A program made the translations under genes and the position numbers. Under the pieces are notes generated by a model. That model did no database searches. It saw nothing but the letters and a program-made list of their open reading frames with translations, and was not told the origin of the DNA. 64,000 bases of DNA from Leptasterias polaris (lineage: Eukaryota; Echinodermata; Asteroidea; Forcipulatida; Asteriidae), in assembly GCA_037783415.1 (NCBI GenBank), contig JAZGTN010000058.1, forward strand, positions 6,980,001-7,044,000, in the 5' to 3' direction. Numbering within the stretch: position 1 is the first letter of the stretch; each line of letters begins with the position of its first letter. Below are positions 10,996 to 22,500 of the stretch, piece after piece.

Positions 10996-13490
10996 ATAAC
11001 CAGATGTTTTGTTTCGTAATGAGTTTTCTACTACGTCCAGCAACCGCAAGTTCATTGACTGAAACTGTTTTTTTTAAAACCATTATCTGAATATATAAGA
11101 CTACGGAATCTTTGGTTCTGTAAGAACAGACGACTTTATTGAGCGTATTATATGAGGTTGCTATAAGAAACAGACGGATACCGTTATTATCTTAAAAGTA
11201 AGCAACACGTTTGTAGTAAATTAAACTGGGAAGAATTACTGGGTGTGGCAATACGGGTGCTGATTCCGGCAGCGGACGTTTTATAAGTTAGTCCATATTG
11301 GGCAATTTTGCTTATAAAATTAATTGTAACACAAAATTTGAATGATTATAATTAATATTAGGGCAAAACAAAGGTGAAACAAGGAATAATCGCCCCCTGA
11401 CTAGCGGCGACTGCAAAATACCCAATGTAGCCAATGGATATGATAGCCTATTAACCTATTATTAGAAAAACAAAACTTGCGAACTTACTAGCTTGGCGAG
11501 CTAACTGTTTAGGACAGAGGGCCTAAACTGTGTGAGATAGCCTAATCATTTATTTCTAAGCAGAGCTGGTTTAAGTTTTTCCACAGTTAACTTGTTTTCT
11601 GTATCCAGCCGTTCTATCACGAGGGAACTATTTAGTTATTTAGGTCCGAGGCTGTAAACAAATAATAAGTAGTCACCTAACCACCTTGTGTTTTACAAAT
11701 AATAGCAATGGAAAATTTTAACCCGGACTTTTAATCTGACGCGTGAAAATTATACAACGCTAACGGTAATAGAAAACGGTAAAGGGGCAACCTCCACATA
11801 CAGACCAGCTATGGACGAAACTGTTATGCATAGGATGGGTTTGCCAGAATTGATTTGGTTTATTTTATAACGCATTGAATAGGCAATGTCCCATCTTCCC
11901 CAGTGTACCCGCTATTTGGAAATAAATTTCGTTTTGGCGGCATTTGCGCAATTTTTTGTAACTATTTTATTTGGTATTGGTTTTTCTGCTGTGTTTTTTT
12001 CAATTTCGCCCTCATGCACACATAATTTTGACTGCGTTTTTTTTTATTCATTATTTGTTCGTCATAATAATAGGGCCTAATTGTATTATATAAGTTATTG
12101 TTTAATGTAAGTTTGCCTTTGCCGTTTTGCGCCCTCGTGCGATGCACAGCGAGATGATCGTTTTTGTTTTATTCTCTCCGTACATTTCATGTTTAAAGTT
12201 CACTGCAGTAATCTGCTTCGTGATCCAATATCTACTACACGTTCCATTGTTTTAGCTCACTGGTTTCGCGGGGTCCAGTGACCTTTCACCTCACCGACTG
12301 CTTTTCGTCCAACAGGTATATCAAACGCTTTCAAACTTTCACTTTTAAATCTGTGATTTTGATATATTCCATATGTATTTATTGCTTTAAAATGTACCTA
12401 AATTAGCAGCAGTTGCCTCCTGATTACTCTGGGTGTATTTTTTGTTAATACTATTGAAGTATATAGAGAGATTTTTGTCTTGGAAATTCAAATTGTTTTG
12501 TGTATCACGTAAGATTTAACGGTTCATGTGTGTCGAATGCCGTGGTGCGTGGGTGGGCAGCTAGCTATACAGCAGGCCATGTGGTCATACTGTGCACACG
12601 TGTATATTTACATGTATGCTGGTGTGTTAGTGCATGGACTGGAGGAAGGGTTAGTGTGATTTTATTGATCGTTTTATGTTCGTTCACGATAAACATTGTA
12701 GGCCTAAAAATAGTGCGTATGATTACATTATCTTATTGTCTCAGTTAGATGGGATATATTATCCCTTTCAACTCGCCCCCTACGTAAATTCCGAAAAAAG
12801 AAGAAAAAAAACAAACATTTTCTCCCAATAAATACTGCCCTCTGTTGGCCAAGCTTGGCATCATAAGCTTTCCAATGGTAGTATGGTACCCTATGTGCTA
12901 ATACTACCTTCAGATTGCAAAGCGAAAAAGAAACCTGACTATTGTTTTTTCTAACGTGTCAGCTGTAAGTGTAATGCTTGTGTGTTGTGTACGTTATACA
13001 CGTTGTACGGTGACTTTCATGCAAATTCTGCTCTTTATCTCATACAAAATGCTACATTTCAGCTTCAAAATGCCCCAAAAGAAGCCTGAAAAGAAATCAA
13101 ATGTTGTCCGACATTCCAGGAGACATTTTAGAAAAAGAATAAGTCTTGGGTTTTGCTTTGGGGGTTTTGTAGATGAAAACGGCGATCTTGACGAGGAAGA
13201 AATGTTGAATGAACGAAGGCATTGATCCGACCATTCCATAGACTGCTGGTAATGTACATGTAAGAGCGAAATTCTGGGAGGTAAAATTAATATTTTATCT
13301 TTATATTTTTACCTCTATAGTCATAGAAAGATCAGATGATGTAGATTTCAAAAACGGCACCCAAAATAATAATAATGATAAAATAAGGACATGCAGAAAA
13401 ATACTATATAATTTAATTAATAATTGAATAAAATTTAGACATACATTATAAAATAGAAGATTACTGTATGTTGTTTAACTGTTTTTACAG
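10996..13490. other. Non-coding interval between satellite and transposase 2
   Basis: I see no well-supported gene. A 51-codon basic stretch from ATG 13070 (MPQKKPEKKSNVVRHSRRH...) could be an upstream exon of the following transposase, but it ends in a stop without a clear donor site. TTACTGGGTGTG at 11237 may mark the right border of the satellite-bearing element. Confidence 0.3.
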
Positions 13491-16393
13491 AGTACCATTG
13501 TAACTAGCCAGCTAGACAGACCATTTCGCAGCCCGTTTTGGTCACCATATAGGAGCAACTGGAACTATAACCAGGAAAGTAAGTGTCCTATTAAATAGTC
13601 TAGACCAGATTTCGAATTAAACAACTTCGAGCGGCATTTTTGAGTAAAACAGTTTGTGCTGATACCGAAAATGATGGATACCAAGGCTAATTTTGAGTCC
13701 TTGTCCCTGAATCCAAAAATCGTGGATACAGGGCTCGAAATTTACGCAGGACCGCAGGGACGAGGCCAGTGATTTGGGCTTCGGTCCAGTAAACTTTATG
13801 CCGAACAAGTCCGGCGGTCTTGTGGTGTTTTTTTTATACATACTAAAACTATTATAAATATTAATGTGAAATTTATCTTTCATTAAAAAATGTATTGCAA
13901 TCTCACTTTAAAATAAAAGTTTTTGTTTTACTTGTCGTCAAATCACTTCCGAGCACGGAACGTCAATCCGTCCTTGGTATCCATCATTTTCGGAATCAGC
14001 ACCCCCAAATTATGTAAACTAGGTATATTACCAACTTTTACTCAAAAATGCCAATCACCTCCTTAACTAGAGCCCTTTTTTGAAATCTGGTCTAGACTAT
14101 AAAGGGGCGGGGTAAGGGTAACATAGGCCCTAATCTAAAACTGTTGTCAAAACTCGACATTTTGTAGACTTCTGACAAACTGAACAATTTATAGATCGCT
14201 GTAATTACTGCTCTAAACAAAATAACAGAATCGTGAAATTAGGCTTTATCCAGTAATATTTTATACAATAAAGAGTATTGTTCTCATGCAAACATATAAT
14301 TCTTGTTACAGAGAAATGGAATAGGCGTAAGTACCAAAACACCTACATGCAGTCTAGACGTAAACGTCTTTGCACTGTTCGACAACATAAACAACGTATG
14401 TCTCTAAGCAAAACAAGCACACGTTATGATAGTACAAGCGATGACACTGATGATAACAACGTTTTTAAACCTGACCAACAACACGAGCGTGTTCACTCCT
14501 CATCTCACACGGACAACACTGCTTTCTCTCTGGACACTGAGAAACGAATCTCAACAGATGAAAATTCAAGTGGTGCACGTTTTCAACTAGACACAAACCA
14601 GGACGGAAACTTTGTACTGGAATCTTCTGACGATTCTCTGTCATCCCCACATCCCAGTCCAGTTCAAACAGACACTGAGAGCGACAACGAACAACTAAAA
14701 GGTGACACGTTTCAGGAAAAGTTACAGGACTGGGTGCAGCTGTGCAGTATACGCCTTAATCATGTCGACAAGTTATTGGGGCTCCTAAGAACAGTGCTTC
14801 CTGATTTGAACCTTCCAAGGACTGCCCGTACACTGCTCAAAACAAAATCAATGATGAGCACCAAGAAGTCCGGAATGGACTATATCTTCTTGGGTGTTAA
14901 AACAAAATTAAAAGAGCATTTGGAAGCTTATCCTTCTAGTACTTTCCATACTGAAACTGCAATAGAAATTTCTCTCAATGTAGATGGTGTTCCTGTATTT
15001 AATAGTAAAAACACATCAATGTGGCCCCTTTTGTGTTGTATTCACCTTACACCAGTTACGGTGTTTACTTGCGTTCTTACATATGGCCCCCAAAAACCAA
15101 AGGATGACGAGTTCCTTCGTGAAGCAGTGGAAGAGATGAAAGAAGTGTTGGCCACTGGGTTAGAGATCCATGGCAAGACCGTTCATTTTGTCTTGAGAGC
15201 TGTTGTTTGCGATGCTCCTGCTAGAGCAATGGTTAAGAAAGTTAAACAATTCAATGGTAATTATGGTTGTGATCGCTGTAAACTTAAAGGTGAGCATGTG
15301 AGTGGACGCCATGTATTTACGCAATGCAACAACTTGCCATTACGTACAGACACATCTTTTAGAAAGCAGGAAAACGAGGGACACCACACAGGAGTCTCAA
15401 TATTTTGCGAACTCCAAATCAATATGATTTCTGCTTTCCCACAAGACTACATGCATCTGCTTTGCCTTGGGGTAATGAAGAAGCTACTGAAAGGGTGGAC
15501 ACATGGTACATATGAGATGCAAAATCGGAAAAAACCCAGAATGTTAAAGCCCCTTACAGCAACAAAAGTAGCTCTTATTATCACAGAAACTAGTGGCATT
15601 GCGAACATGCATACCTGACCCGTTTGCAAGAAAACCCCGTGGACTTGACGAACTCGCCCACTGGAAGGCTACAGAACTTCGGCAGTTCCTTTTATACACC
15701 GGCATCACGGTGTTGCGAGATGTATTGGATGAGGATTTGTATGAGCACTTTTGTCTCCTTTGCGTCGCCTCGAGGATACTCATCTGCCCAAGACTGGCAC
15801 AAAAATGCTTGCCACTTGCACGCCGGCTTCTTATCAATTTTGTTGAAAAAATGAAAATTCTGTATAGAACTACATCGATGGTGTATAATATACACAGCCT
15901 CCTACATCTATGTGACGATGTCCAGAACAACGGAAGTCTTGACAAAATATCTGCATTCCCATTCGAAAACTACCTCCAGTCATTAAAGAAAATGGTCCGG
16001 AAGAAGAGTGACGTTGTTATCCAGGTTGCCAGACGGATAAGTGAACAGCGAATCAAGTTGAAGAAAACTGACCCTCGATCCCAGAATGTTAGATGCGTCA
16101 AACCAAATAACGCCTATTTGTATGGCAATGATGTGCCAGTTGAGGTCATCCAGGTGATTGAGGTTCCAAACGAGGAAAACAAATACGAGTGTTGGGCCTC
16201 GAGTACACGACCACGACAATTCCTACTAAATGGACAAGATGCCCGGGGTGTGGGGATGTTTGTTGTCGTGTGGAAGAACTTGAAAAAAGTGATAGTTTGT
16301 CAGTCGCAATTGACAAAACAGGGAATGTTCTTACCATTCGACCACGAGTCTGGGTGTCACCGTCTGTTCTCAACAATTCTGCATGACTATTAA
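13491..16393 (+). pseudogene. CACTA/EnSpm TNP2-like transposase 2, one frameshift
   Basis: A short exon (13491-13578, TTTACAG acceptor, GTAAGT donor) joins in phase to the main exon at 14312. The main exon encodes a basic, serine-rich N-terminus (MQSRRKRLCTVRQHKQR), then the core: ISLNVDGVPVFNS, VVCDAPARAMVKKVKQFNG, a CDRCKLKG zinc knuckle, AFPQDYMHLLCLGVMKKLL, FARKPRGLDELAHWKATE and IHSLLHLCDDV. These blocks are the catalytic Asp motifs and conserved signatures of animal EnSpm-type transposases. The frame changes between 15572 and 15582; the first frame stops at 15618, while the second reads LSQKLVALRTCIPDPFARK to a stop at 16391-16393. One base explains the change, as a true lesion or a sequence error. 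The DUF4806-type gene follows 130 bp downstream on the same strand. Confidence 0.8.
13595..14100. mobile_element. Foldback miniature element in the transposase 2 intron
   Basis: ATAGTCTAGACCAGATTTC at 13595 is the complement of GAAATCTGGTCTAGACTAT ending at 14100. Inner arms also match: CATTTTTGAGTAAAA with TTTTACTCAAAAATG, and CCGAAAATGATGGATACCAAG with its complement at about 13974-13994. It is about 506 bp and non-coding. Confidence 0.75.
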
Positions 16394-16409
16394 TTATCAA
16401 GTGAGGTTC

Positions 16410-16476
16410 TTCCTAATAATGATAGCTGCAACGCTTACATGTACCATGTAAGCGTTGCAGCTATCATTATTAGGAA
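16410..16476. repeat. Perfect 32-bp hairpin between transposase 2 and the DUF4806-type gene
   Basis: Positions 16410-16441 are the exact complement of 16445-16476 with a 3-base loop (TAC). The arm contains GATAGCTGCAACGCTTACAT. It lies 17 bp after the transposase stop codon and 46 bp before the next ATG. Confidence 0.9.
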
Positions 16477-16521
16477 TGCTCTATGCATGTACTTTACATC
16501 ATTCATTTTCTAAATATAAAG

Positions 16522-19500
16522 ATGGCCTCTGAAGACGGCGCAAGACTCTTTTATAAAGTGGTGGAGTTTATAGACGACCAGAAATGTGGAGTAATACCGA
16601 ACAGCTGGCTGTTTGAAGAAAACGTGAGTATCTATCTGCAACACAAACCAATCCGAAACACAAAATCTTGCAATTTTGTGTGAACCATAATTATAACAAA
16701 GATAATAAACACAGTGACCAATTTAAAGCACAGTAAAATGTAACAAACATGCACAAAATGCAATACCGGCTACTCAAAGATCATAAATTGTTTCTCATTA
16801 TCAGCATTTATTGTGTACAAAGCAGTTTTATCCAATTGATTTGGCTATTTTGAAGTGCTGGATGAAGTCATTTTATAAAAGTGGTTTATAAAAATGGAAA
16901 TGTATTTTCATTTAATGTGTACAAACATTTGTACCCGAATGATTTGGCTATAAATGGATGAAAGATTTTTTTTTTAAATGGTTTATGAAAATGGAGATGC
17001 ATTTTAATGAGATATAGTATTACCTTAAACTGTTTTTTCTTCTTCCTTCTTTTCTTTCTTTTTTACTTATTATTCCATTTTTTCGCAGCGAAAGGATTTT
17101 TGCTGGTGGCCAGAGCAAAATTTCAACATCAAAACACTCATCATTGACCACAAAAAGCCGAACCCGTCGAAATGGAAAAAGTTCCATGTCCGTGTGTTCC
17201 ATGAGCAGTTCCGTAAGTTTACACTCAAATCATAATGACATTTATTTTGTAATACTTCTGCGTTCGAATAAAATGAACATTTTGTCATTTAACACATTGA
17301 ACTGGAATGAATACCGGTACATATCCCGGTTGTGAGAACTGTGTCCCTGAGCAAGACACGTTACTATAATTGCTTCTCTCTGTCCAGGGGTAAATGGGTA
17401 CCTGTGAGGGCAGAGATGGTTCTTGTGATTGATTTAGCTTAGTGCACTACATATTTGGCAGAACAGGCTGTATACTCCCCAGGGAGCTGAGATGGTTTAA
17501 GGAATGAAAAGGCCCAGTGATCAGGGGTATTAATGTTGGAAGCGCTTTGAGACATGGTGTATAAAGCGCTTTATAAAAACCGAATATTATTACTATAATT
17601 ATTTCGGGCACATTTATTGATTGTCTGTTTGTGTTTGTAGCCGACGTTATACAAAATATTTTCATCACATTTTTGACAGATACTTACCTGAAGGCTGATA
17701 AAGCCGTATCACACTATAACTCTACGTCAGATAAATACGAGTCCGAAGAAGAAAGCAACAAAGATGGGCAGGTTGGTCGGGGAGCAAACAGGTCATCAAA
17801 GACAACGAATGGTGACAAGCGGGGTAAAGGAATCGATGATGGCGAAGAAGGCCGGGAAGGGGACAATGAGGAGGAGGAGGAGGAGGAGAACATTGAGACA
17901 CAAGAATCCGACGAGAGAGCATCCCTTCAGGAAGAGGACACATGTAAGTAGTAAACTCCAATACATTTCACATGTTTGCAACCAATTAACGTATAGGGTC
18001 ACATGAAGGAAGACAATTAATTTAACACCTAAAAAAAGGATATAAATAATACAAATTTCATGTCCTGTTTAAATAGATGAGTAACTCGAGTAATTGTTAA
18101 AAATCTGTTTTCGTCCTCGGTCGTACAGTTATTAAAACAATTACATGTATGTGTGTGTGTTTCACACTCGTGACCCACTTCATCATTGTCATTCTCAACG
18201 AAGTAAGCCATTTGTTTTGTATGTATATAATAAACTTCAAATTACTTAAAGAGTAAATAAAACGGATATTTCCAGAGTCAATACACTACTCTGCACTTCC
18301 TTAGGGCATATACCTATTGTTTCATGAGTTTTTCCATTATTTGTGGTTTACATTTTTTTTGAAAATGCGATTTGAAAAAAAACGTACTTTTGTTGATTTC
18401 CCGAAAATAATGTATATTTCGCCGCTGAGGGCGCCCTCAGACATGAGGCGTTTTTGATTGGTTGACAAATTTTGTGACGACACACCGTGCATTAGGAGTC
18501 AGGATAATGACGTCATCTCTGTTTACACTGTACGTTCATGACTGGGTAGCAATTTCTTCTCAGCTAAATCAGTGGTAAATATGTTAGGTTTTTGGTGTGA
18601 AAATGCCGAAATCGTGCGCCGTTGGTGGTTGCATTCGCAACAGCGACAGAGACCCTTCCCTCCGATTTTTTCAATTTCCGAGTGACACAAACATATGTCG
18701 AGAATGGGTGCGATTTGTGAACACAACTCGATCAAACTTTCGAGTTGGGAAGTGGTCGCACATTTGTAGCGCCCACTTTTCTGACGACTGCCAGGACACT
18801 TCGTCGAAATTGATGGCTGGCTTTGGCATACCGTCCAAGTTTAGACTTAAAAAGGAGCAATACCTACACGGAAGTCGCTAAACATTGCAACAACTTGGAC
18901 ACCACGACAAGAGACACAAACACAGAGTAACAGAGAGAAAAGGATGAATGAAAAGGAACGGAGACAGGTAAGTAATTAAAGCAGAATCGGTAGCTGCCTT
19001 TCGCAAAATCGTATCGTGAAGGAAAGAAGAATAAGCACTCGAATAGAAAGTTACAAGTCAGCCATGAAATTGCTCTCTAAACTTCTTTCGTTTTCACAAG
19101 TATTTGTGTTATAATTCAACGTGTGTTTTCAAATCAATAACTTGTGAGTGTGACTATAAAAGTGTCAACATCGACATGAAAATGATGTCCGGAAATTGGG
19201 CATACGTCGCCGGTAATGTTTGCACACACTGAAAATGATACTGCATTAACTCATTTTCAAGACTTGTGAACTGAAGTTTTCCTTATGAAATATGCAGTAA
19301 TTTTAGAACCCTTTATATTTAACTTGGGGATTTAAGACGTGGGTTGGGTAATGTTTTAGTAAATAAGTAATGTGATTTTGTTTTGCCCAACGTCCTCATA
19401 CAATTTTGCATTTAATTTGTTTAAATAGGTAATCGAACAAAGCCTTGTCAAGGATCAGGAAAGCGATTCTACAACTCCTAGTTCTACTGTTAGCCATGGC

Positions 19501-22500
19501 GAACAGGCTGGCACATCTACATCTAGTGACAGTGTAACTGTTTTCCATCACAGTGTGTCGTCAGAAGAGGTTTGTAATTATGGAAATATTTACCCCCAAA
19601 AAATAAAAATAAAAAGTTTCTCATCAAAGCAATGATTGTTGTATGATTTTTATTTTGGTAGAGCATTACTTTTTAGGGGGCAGGTTGTGGAGGGAGTAGA
19701 GTAGACAATGGAAACAAAACATTTGTAAAATTTTATAAATAGGACCTATCATCTCTATAGAGTTTCAGTGCAGGAACACAGTTACACACGGTACATGGAG
19801 CTGTTTTACACTTTCTTATTTCATTAGTTTGCTGTTTAATTTTTTTTCTGCAGGAAGCAGGCCAGCCTCTGAAGCAAACTGGGGTACAGACTGAAAACAA
19901 CGTGAGTGAATAATTGTCATGAATTATTGTTCATACATGATTTAAAGATGTAAAAACCTCAATGCACCCTACACCGCCAATATTGTTTAACTTTGTTGTT
20001 CCAGCTTTTTTAAAGAAAACAATTTACCATCCGGCCAGTGCATCCCAATTTTTTAATATAATCTTTTTCAATTTTATATACAAACTGTAATAGATACAAA
20101 CAATGATTTGCATTGACATGATCGCAACCTGTCAAAACCCCTGCAGTCCCTAACTACTATTCTGTTGCATTTGTTAACGCTCAGCTATTGGTTTCTCATC
20201 AGGTAAGGGATCAAGGTACACAAACAGTTGGAAGGTGGAGGTGCACAATTAACAAGCAAAGGGGAGAAAACATATGGCCTAAAACGTGAGGTCCAAGAGA
20301 ACGCAAACTGACAGGAAAATGTTTTTATGAATTCCAGATTAAAGTATGTACACAAATTATAAACAAAAACAAAAGCAGCATGTGTAAAGTTGTTAAAAAA
20401 CAAAAACATTTGTTCAAATGTCTTTTTATTTCAGGATTAGGTTATAGTTTGTACAATATTGCACTACATCATGAAACCCTACAAGATAACATGGCAAAAT
20501 TAATGTACATACCATAATGTTGTTTCCATGTACACTTTCATACGTACAAGGGTTTGGCCTGAAATGTTTTAACTACAAGCCAGCAGGAACAGTTACAGGG
20601 AAGGTATGTCTCTGGTAATTACTCCAAAAAATAATAATCATAAAAACTGCCTTGGTGAGCTGTTGAAAACATTATTAGAAATGACCCCCTTTGAATGGGA
20701 CGTAAAGCCGTTGGTCCCGTGCGTTGTGAATGCACGTAAAAGAACCCAGTGCACTTATCGAAAAGAGAAGGGGTTCGCCCCGGTGTTCCTGGTTGTGGCT
20801 GCTTAATGCGCCGTAGCACCTTGTAAACCCTTATAAGGTGCTAAATAATTGGGTCTCAGATTTTCATCACTGCAATAACCTATCTTTCTGAAAGTATGTA
20901 TATACTCAGCGCCTTGAGTACCTTGTTTGGTAGATACGTGCGCTATATAAGACTTCGATATTATAAGTATAGTGTAGTTTTAGAGAAAGAGGTCAAATTC
21001 ATCCCAATATTTTTATCTGTGATGGCATCATATGAAAGCACAACATTCTATGCAACAGGGGTGTTTGTTTTGTTAATTATTTCCTTGAAACTTTGATCTT
21101 TTACAGATTTGTTATTTATTGCATATATTGGGATACACATGTACTGGTATTTGACAATTACCAAAAGTATACCCTGCCTTTAAATTTTTATTTCCCTGGT
21201 CCCCCAGCTTTTGTTCATGTACTGGTCAACATTTCATATCAAAAAGAGATTTTCAACACTGAACTAGCCAGCTTAACGCCTTGCAGTAATTTTGACTGGT
21301 CCTCGGGCGTTTTAATCGACATTTGGCCAGTAGATCACTGTTGGGAGAACCCTGTGTACTTGATGAATTCAAGATGAAAGTTTGCACAAAAATATGAACA
21401 AAAGATGCACTCTCTTTACGGTTAAAACAAACATTTTTCCTGATGTGCATTTCACTACTTCAGCGGTTAAGTAATAAACAACTTGTAAAAACAATGTACA
21501 TGCATGTACTAAATTGTACAACCCTGCTGGATTACATGGCAAATAAGGTGCATACGTTTTGCTTAAAGTCTTCTTAAAAAACAAGATCTTGACAAAAATA
21601 CTTCATGTACAGTAAAATCAAAGAGGTAGGACCACTGAAGGAGTTCTAAGCAATCTATTGGCAGCGGGGCTCATGTTTCCTTTGAAGAAAGTTGCAAATC
21701 CTTCAATGGTCCTTCCTCTATGGTGTAATGTATTAATTTTAGTCATGCCATGTGAATTGTCACAAAAGAATGATGAGACAATTGTGTTAATAAAAGCCAC
21801 TAGAAGGTCTTTCCTACACACGTCTGATGGAGTCCTGTTACTTATGAAATGAAAAGAGTACTTTACATATGTTTTGTTTCAGCTACGGATTTTTTTTTAC
21901 TCAGTATATGAAGTATAAGTATAATCATTTTAATGCAAACAAAACATAAAACCCCTTAACAAATATTGATGCAAGAAATTAATCCAAATCGGCATATTTA
22001 AAGCCCTTGTATTCGCCCTCAGGATTAGGATAGGTTGATCTAATAGTCTCCATCACACAAGATGGAAGGGGAACACGGTTAAATCGGCCCAAATATCCCC
22101 AGCACCATCTCACGACCTGACGATACGCAACATGACGGAACTTCCTAAGAAGGATATAGAAAAATAAATCCTATCAATTTTAATTTCTAAGAAATAAATA
22201 ATGAATTAAAAAGGCAGATTTGTATCAACATTACTATGTTTACAGTGAAACAATGGGCATATTCAACCATGGCCTCATTTTGCATGGATACTATAAAGAC
22301 TGTTGGTTTTCAAAACCACACTATAGTTAAATAGTTGATAAGTAGGTTATACGTAGGCTTTCTTTAAAAAAAAATTATATTCTTTTAGCAATAATTACCG
22401 ACTTACTGGTCAACTGTCCCCTGAACTGCGCGTCTCCCATACTGCGTTTGGTACTGCATGTGTGCAGTTTGAAGTACTGCCGGGTGTAAGCAGCATGCCT

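Noticed and set aside
12956..13225. Independent small basic protein
   Set aside because: No domain, no clear splice link, and a stop right after the basic run; left as a remark only.
13617..13883. 88-codon minus-strand frame
   Set aside because: It lies in the arms of the foldback element and has no protein-family features.
17722..18006. Several frames on both strands over 17.7-18.0 kb
   Set aside because: Shadows of the acidic exon 3 of the DUF4806-type gene (GA-rich repeats keep several frames open).
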